Of a stretch of DNA of 64,000 nucleotides, positions 60,238 to 64,000 are shown piece after piece. The position numbers and the translations under genes were made by a program. How positions within the stretch are numbered: the first letter of the stretch is position 1; each line of letters begins with the position of its first letter. Location: assembly GCA_000719105.1 (NCBI GenBank), contig JODX01000005.1, forward strand, positions 62,001 through 126,000. Direction: 5' to 3'. The stretch is from Streptomyces sclerotialus (GTDB taxonomy: Bacteria > Actinomycetota > Actinomycetes > Streptomycetales > Streptomycetaceae). Under the pieces are notes generated by a model that made no database searches, was not told the DNA's origin, and was given only the letters and a program-made list of their open reading frames with translations.

Positions 60238-60241
60238 TCGG

Positions 60242-61642
60242 CTACGCCTTGGCCAGCTCCTTCTCGCCGCCCTGCTCGGCGGCCGGTGCGGCCTCCTGCT
60301 CCGGGTCGGCGCCGTGGCCGTGGCCGTCGTCGAGCAGCGTCTTCTCGTCGAACGGGATCTCGCCGGCGAGCACCTTGTCGACCCGCTCCTTGTCGATCTC
60401 CTTGGTCCAGGTGCCGATCAGGACGGTGGCCACGGCGTTGCCCGCGAAGTTGGTCAGGGCGCGGGCCTCGCTCATGAAGCGGTCGATGCCGACGATGAGG
60501 CCGATGCCGTCCACCAGGGCCGGCTTGTGGGACTGGAGACCGCCCGCCAGGGTCGCGAGACCCGCGCCGGTGACACCGGCCGCACCCTTGGAGGCGACCA
60601 GCAGGAAGAGCAGCAGCGGGATCTGCTCGCCGATCGACATCGGCGTACCCATGGCGTCGGCGATGAACAGGGACGCCATGGTCATGTAGATCATGGTGCC
60701 GTCGAGGTTGAAGGAGTAGCCGGTCGGGACGGTGATGCCGACCACCGGCTTGCTGACGCCCAGGTGCTCCAGCTTCGCGATGAGGCGCGGCAGCGCGGAC
60801 TCGGAGGAGGAGGTGGACAGGATCAGCAGGAACTCACGGCCCAGGTACTTGAACAGCGACCAGACGTTGACGCCGGCGAAGAACCGCAGCATCGCGCCGA
60901 GGACGAGGAAGACGAAGAGCACACAGGTGATGTAGAAGCCGATCATCAGCACGGCGAGGCTCTTCAGGGCGTCGATGCCCGCGGATCCGGTGACCGCGGC
61001 GATGGCGCCGAAGGCACCGACCGGGGCCAGCCACATGATCATGGCGAGGATGCGGAAGACAAGCCGCTGGATGTGCTCGATGCCGCGCAGGATCGGCTGT
61101 CCGGCGTCGCCCATGGCCTGCAGGGCGAACCCGGCGAGCAGCGCGATGAGCAGCGCCTGCAGCACTTCGCCGGAGACGAAGGCGGAAACGATCGTGGTCG
61201 GGATGATGCCGAGCAGGAACTCGGTGGTTCCCTTGGCCTCCGGGGCGACCTGCGCCTGACCGGTCTCCTTGACGGCGTCGGTGACGGCGAGGCCCGTGCC
61301 CGGGTCCAGGATGTTGCCGACGACGAGGCCGATGGCGAGGGCCACGACCGACATGATCAGGAAGTAGACCAGTGCGATACCGCCGACGGCGCCGACCTTG
61401 GCGGCCTTCCGTACGGAGCCGATGCCGAGCACGATCGTGCAGAAGATGATCGGCGAGATCATCATCTTGATCAGGTTCACAAAGCCGGTGCCGATGGGCT
61501 TCAGCTCTGTCGCGAAGTCCGGGGCGACGAGGCCCACGGCGATGCCGAGGATCACAGCGACGATCACGGCGATGTACAGGTAATGCGTGCGGTCCCGCTT
61601 GGCGGCGGGGGCGTCAGGTGCCGTCTTCTCTGTGCTGGCCAC
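60242..61642 (-). CDS. dctA: C4-dicarboxylate:cation symporter DctA
   Basis: 466-residue glutamate/dicarboxylate transporter (SDF family) with eight helices plus two re-entrant loops: the Ser-rich SSSESALPRL of HP1, the TGYSFNLDGTMIYM motif of TM7 and LIVGIDRFMSEARALTNFAGNA in TM8. It imports succinate, malate or fumarate. GTG at 61642 has ribosome site AGGAGGG. A CitA/DcuS-type kinase encoded divergently is the probable regulator, and a Crp-type site lies upstream. Confidence 0.92.
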   Translation of the reverse strand: MASTEKTAPDAPAAKRDRTHYLYIAVIVAVILGIAVGLVAPDFATELKPIGTGFVNLIKMMISPIIFCTIVLGIGSVRKAAKVGAVGGIALVYFLIMSVVALAIGLVVGNILDPGTGLAVTDAVKETGQAQVAPEAKGTTEFLLGIIPTTIVSAFVSGEVLQALLIALLAGFALQAMGDAGQPILRGIEHIQRLVFRILAMIMWLAPVGAFGAIAAVTGSAGIDALKSLAVLMIGFYITCVLFVFLVLGAMLRFFAGVNVWSLFKYLGREFLLILSTSSSESALPRLIAKLEHLGVSKPVVGITVPTGYSFNLDGTMIYMTMASLFIADAMGTPMSIGEQIPLLLFLLVASKGAAGVTGAGLATLAGGLQSHKPALVDGIGLIVGIDRFMSEARALTNFAGNAVATVLIGTWTKEIDKERVDKVLAGEIPFDEKTLLDDGHGHGADPEQEAAPAAEQGGEKELAKA

Positions 61643-61816
61643 GGCTGCCCTCCTCGACGACGTCATCGGCATCTTCCGGCGTGCGGCTCACGTCCGGGCA
61701 TTCCGGGAGCGGGGAGCTCCCGGTGGGGGTGGGGTGGGAGCGGAGCTCCCGGGACGGGAGACCCGCGCCAGGCATGGCGACGGCTCCCGGGGGATGGGGT
61801 GACTATCTCCCGGCGT

Positions 61817-61830
61817 GTGAGGGCGGTCAC
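61817..61830. promoter_or_regulatory. Crp-type binding site upstream of dctA
   Basis: GTGAGGGCGGTCAC matches the Streptomyces Crp pattern GTG-N6-G-N-CAC exactly and resembles the enterobacterial TGTGA-N6-TCACA. It is about 175 bp upstream of dctA, a gene often under cAMP-Crp control in other bacteria. Confidence 0.5.
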
Positions 61831-61891
61831 CGTTCCGTTCATTTAGTTCATCAGCCGGTCCCTCACAAGCCGCCGCAGTAACTTGTGATTC

Positions 61892-62609
61892 ATGGCCACT
61901 CACGTGAAGCGGGCGTTCAAGCACCGCTTCTGCCCGACCGATGCGCAGGCGGCGGAGCTGTCGCGCACGTTCGGATGCGAGCGGGTCAACTACCTCTCGG
62001 CGTTCCGGTACCGCGACGGCAGGCTGACCCTCGCGAAGATGCGGGATGCGCTCGATATCGTGTGGTCGCGGCCGCTGCCCGAGGGGGCGAAGCCGTCCAC
62101 GGTGACCGTGTCACAGGACAGCGCGGGGCGCTGGTTCGTCTCATTGCTGTGCGAGGACCCGTGCCGGCCTCGACCACCTGCTGACCCTCACGACCGGCGA
62201 GAAGATCGCCAACCCGAGGCACGAACGCCGCGATCATGCCCGGCTCGCCAAGGCCCAGCGCAACCAAACGATCGTGATCGCGGTCAGTGATGCGGCATGG
62301 GGGCAGTTCCGGACGATGCTGGAGTACAAGGCTCAGTGGTACGGACGCGAGGTGATCGCCGTCGACCGGTGGTTTCCCGGCTCAAAACTGTGCTCTACCT
62401 GCGGCACCCTACGGAACAAGCTGCCGCTGGGCGTCCGCACCTGGACGTGTGACTGTGGCACGACGCACGACCGCGACCTGAACGCGGCACGCAACCTGAA
62501 GGCCGCCGGGCCGGCGGTTTCGGCCTGTGGAGCCGGTGTGCTACCTCAACGGAAAACTCCGGGCGGGCAGTCGGTGACGAAGCAGGAAGCCCCACGGCGC
62601 GAGCTGTAG
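61892..62609 (+). pseudogene. Truncated tnpB (RuvC-type nuclease) remnant
   Basis: Starts like intact actinobacterial TnpB (MATHVKRAFKHRFCPTDAQ) and ends with the Zn ribbon CSTCGTLRNK...WTCDCGTTHD and RuvC-III Asp in HDRDLNAARN. Compared with full-length relatives it seems to lack three internal segments: after FGC, after LCEDP (removing RuvC-I Asp) and before VSDAAWGQF (removing RuvC-II Glu). The frame also shifts around 62160. About 718 bp against about 1.2 kb normally; nuclease activity is not expected. Confidence 0.8.
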
Positions 62610-62614
62610 GAATC

Positions 62615-62634
62615 CCCCTCGTTCACGAGGGGGA
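62615..62634 (+). other. Right-end hairpin of the TnpB element
   Basis: Perfect 8-bp stem CCCCCTCG-TTCA-CGAGGGGG, starting five bases past the tnpB stop. In related elements the 3' end of the tnpB transcript is the guide-RNA scaffold, with the host flank acting as guide; here that part looks intact although the nuclease is not. Confidence 0.6.
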
Positions 62635-62679
62635 GGAAGTCAATTAGTTCACGCCTGCACGCGGAGGCAGACTGTTGGC

Positions 62680-64000
62680 ATGCGCCTCCCCCGCGTCCTC
62701 CGCCCCCGCAGCCTGGCCGGCCAGCTCTTCGCCGTGCAGGCCGTGCTGCTCGCGGTCGTCGTCGCCGGGTACGCGCTCTTCTCCTACGTCAGCGACCGCA
62801 ACCAGGCCGAGGACGCGGCGGGCCGGCAGGCGACGGCCGTGGCCCGCGCGGTCGCCGACGCGCCCACCGTGCGGGAGGCCATCCACGCCGGCGACCCGAC
62901 GAGCACCCTCCAGCCGTACACGAGCCAGGTGCTGCACGACACCGACGTGGACTTCGTCACGATCATGAGCCCGGAGGGCATCCGCTGGACCCATCCCGAC
63001 CCGGAGCAGATCGGCGAGCGCTTCCTCGGTCACATCGAGCCGGCGCTGGCGGGCAGGGCCTTCACCGAGACGTACACGGGCACCCTCGGCCCGTCCGTCC
63101 GCGCGGTCGCGCCCGTCCGGGACGGCGACCGGATCGTCGGGCTGGTCAGCGCGGGCATCAAGGTGGAGGCGATCAGCGCCCGGGTGCGGGAGCAGCTCGC
63201 CGCGCTGCTCGGCGTCGCGGCCGGCGCCCTGGCACTGGGTGCCCTCGGTACGTACGTGGTCAACGCCCGGTTGCGCCGCCACACCCACAACATGAACGCC
63301 ACCGAGCTCAGCAACATGCACGACTACCACCAGGCCGCGCTGCACGCGGTGCGCGAGGGACTGGTGATGCTGGACGGGCAGTACCGGGTGGCGCTGATCA
63401 ACGACGGCGCGCAGGAGCTGCTCGGGCTGACCGAGGAGGCGGTGGGCCGCTCGGTCGCCGAGCTCGGTCTGCCCGTGCCGCTCACCGGGGCGCTGCTGGC
63501 CTCCGGGCCCCGGGTGGACGAGGTGCACCTGACGGCCACCCGCGTCCTGGTGGTGAACACCTCCCCGGTGACGGGCGGCCACCACCGCGGCACTGTCGTG
63601 ACCCTGCGCGACGTCACCCAGCTCCAGTCGCTGATGGGGGAGCTGGACTCGGAGCGCGGCTTCACCCAGGCCCTGCGCTCGCAGGCGCACGAGGCGGCGA
63701 ACCGGCTGCACACGGTGGTCTCCCTCATCGAGCTGGGCCGCGCGGACGAGGCCGTCGAGTTCGCCACGGCGGAGCTGGAACTCGCCCAGGCCCTGACCGA
63801 CCAGGTGGTCGCGGCGGTGAGCGAACCGGTCCTGGCCGCCCTGCTGCTCGGCAAGGCGGCCCAGGCGAACGAGCGGGGCGTGGAGCTGGTCGTCTCGGCG
63901 GACAGCTACATCGACGACGGTCTGCTCCCGCGCTCGCTGCCGGCCCGTGACCTGGTCACCGTCCTCGGCAACCTGATCGACAACGCGGTCGACGCGGCCC
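62680..64000 (+). CDS. Sensor histidine kinase, CitA/DcuS type (C-terminus beyond window)
   Basis: At least 440 residues visible. TM1 (LAGQLFAVQAVLLAVVVAGYALF) and a PDC-type periplasmic domain (VDFVTIMSPEGIRWTHPDPEQIG) are followed by TM2, a PAS domain (LINDGAQELLGLTEEAVG) and the dimerisation His in RSQAHEAANRLHTVVSLIELG. The sequence ends in the N-box LGNLIDNAVDAA of the ATPase domain. It should sense a C4-dicarboxylate or citrate and, through a response regulator likely just outside the window, control dctA. GGAGG precedes the ATG by 12 bases. Confidence 0.92.
   Translation, partial: MRLPRVLRPRSLAGQLFAVQAVLLAVVVAGYALFSYVSDRNQAEDAAGRQATAVARAVADAPTVREAIHAGDPTSTLQPYTSQVLHDTDVDFVTIMSPEGIRWTHPDPEQIGERFLGHIEPALAGRAFTETYTGTLGPSVRAVAPVRDGDRIVGLVSAGIKVEAISARVREQLAALLGVAAGALALGALGTYVVNARLRRHTHNMNATELSNMHDYHQAALHAVREGLVMLDGQYRVALINDGAQELLGLTEEAVGRSVAELGLPVPLTGALLASGPRVDEVHLTATRVLVVNTSPVTGGHHRGTVVTLRDVTQLQSLMGELDSERGFTQALRSQAHEAANRLHTVVSLIELGRADEAVEFATAELELAQALTDQVVAAVSEPVLAALLLGKAAQANERGVELVVSADSYIDDGLLPRSLPARDLVTVLGNLIDNAVDAA

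Larger units (their letters stand above)
61851..62643 (+). mobile_element. Decayed IS200/IS605-type (TnpB-only) insertion
   Basis: Contains a TnpB-derived reading broken by deletions, followed by a right-end hairpin and GGAGGAAGTCAA, the usual end of this element type. It is flanked by the 8-bp direct repeat TTAGTTCA (61843-61850 and 62644-62651). It occupies the divergent dctA/sensor-kinase promoter region. No TnpA is present. The left boundary is inferred from the repeat. Confidence 0.65.

Overview
The window is a piece of a high-GC actinobacterial chromosome, almost certainly from a Streptomyces species. The base composition, GTG/TTG starts, Tat and lipoprotein signals and gene families all fit. 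The gene order (MnmA, peptide permease, SseB pair, gcvT-gcvH-glyA-sdaA, EF-hand protein, glgX, and the glgP / glgE-treS-mak-glgB block next to a HelD-like helicase) matches, from memory, the conserved core region around SCO5430-5490 of S. coelicolor. Most of it is therefore ordinary core genome, with local decay and insertions.

Layout. 1-5.5 kb: a truncated NarL-type sensor kinase, mnmA with a cysteine desulfurase (sulfur transfer to tRNA), a Tat-exported amidase, a thioesterase and a TRIC-type channel. 5.5-12 kb: a five-gene peptide/dipeptide ABC importer on the minus strand. 12.3-15 kb: two SseB-family proteins and a small P-loop ATPase. 15.2-19.9 kb: a glycine/serine module headed by a tandem glycine riboswitch (gcvT, gcvH, glyA, sdaA). 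19.9-23.4 kb: a TetR-controlled monooxygenase/MFS efflux pair with a visible operator. 23.5-29.3 kb: GH25 lysozyme, F420-type NADP oxidoreductase, CabC-like EF-hand protein, a broken MerR gene, an acetyltransferase, a beta-propeller lipoprotein, an RsbW-like ATPase and an enoyl-CoA hydratase. 29.4-32.1 kb: two tandem L,D-transpeptidases.

32.3-56.8 kb carries alpha-glucan metabolism: glgX; then, after a sulfatase with a Cys-containing leader peptide, a heterodimeric ABC exporter, a degenerate terpene cyclase-like protein and a thermolysin-type protease; then glgP, a subtilisin, and the glgE-treS-mak-glgB operon. In that operon trehalose or maltose is phosphorylated, polymerised by GlgE and branched by GlgB, while GlgP and GlgX degrade the glucan. 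This GlgB has a histone H1-like Lys/Ala N-terminal extension.

56.8-64 kb: a HelD-like motor protein, a candidate small RNA with a near-consensus promoter and its own terminator, a merR-trx operon whose merR is interrupted by a 41-bp palindromic repeat, and dctA facing a CitA/DcuS-type sensor kinase that runs off the window. Between dctA and the kinase sits a decayed TnpB (IS200/IS605-type) remnant that keeps its right-end hairpin. No tRNA, rRNA or CRISPR array was seen. The most promising items for follow-up are the candidate sRNA, the leader peptide, the TnpB remnant, the repeat-interrupted merR and the GlgB tail.
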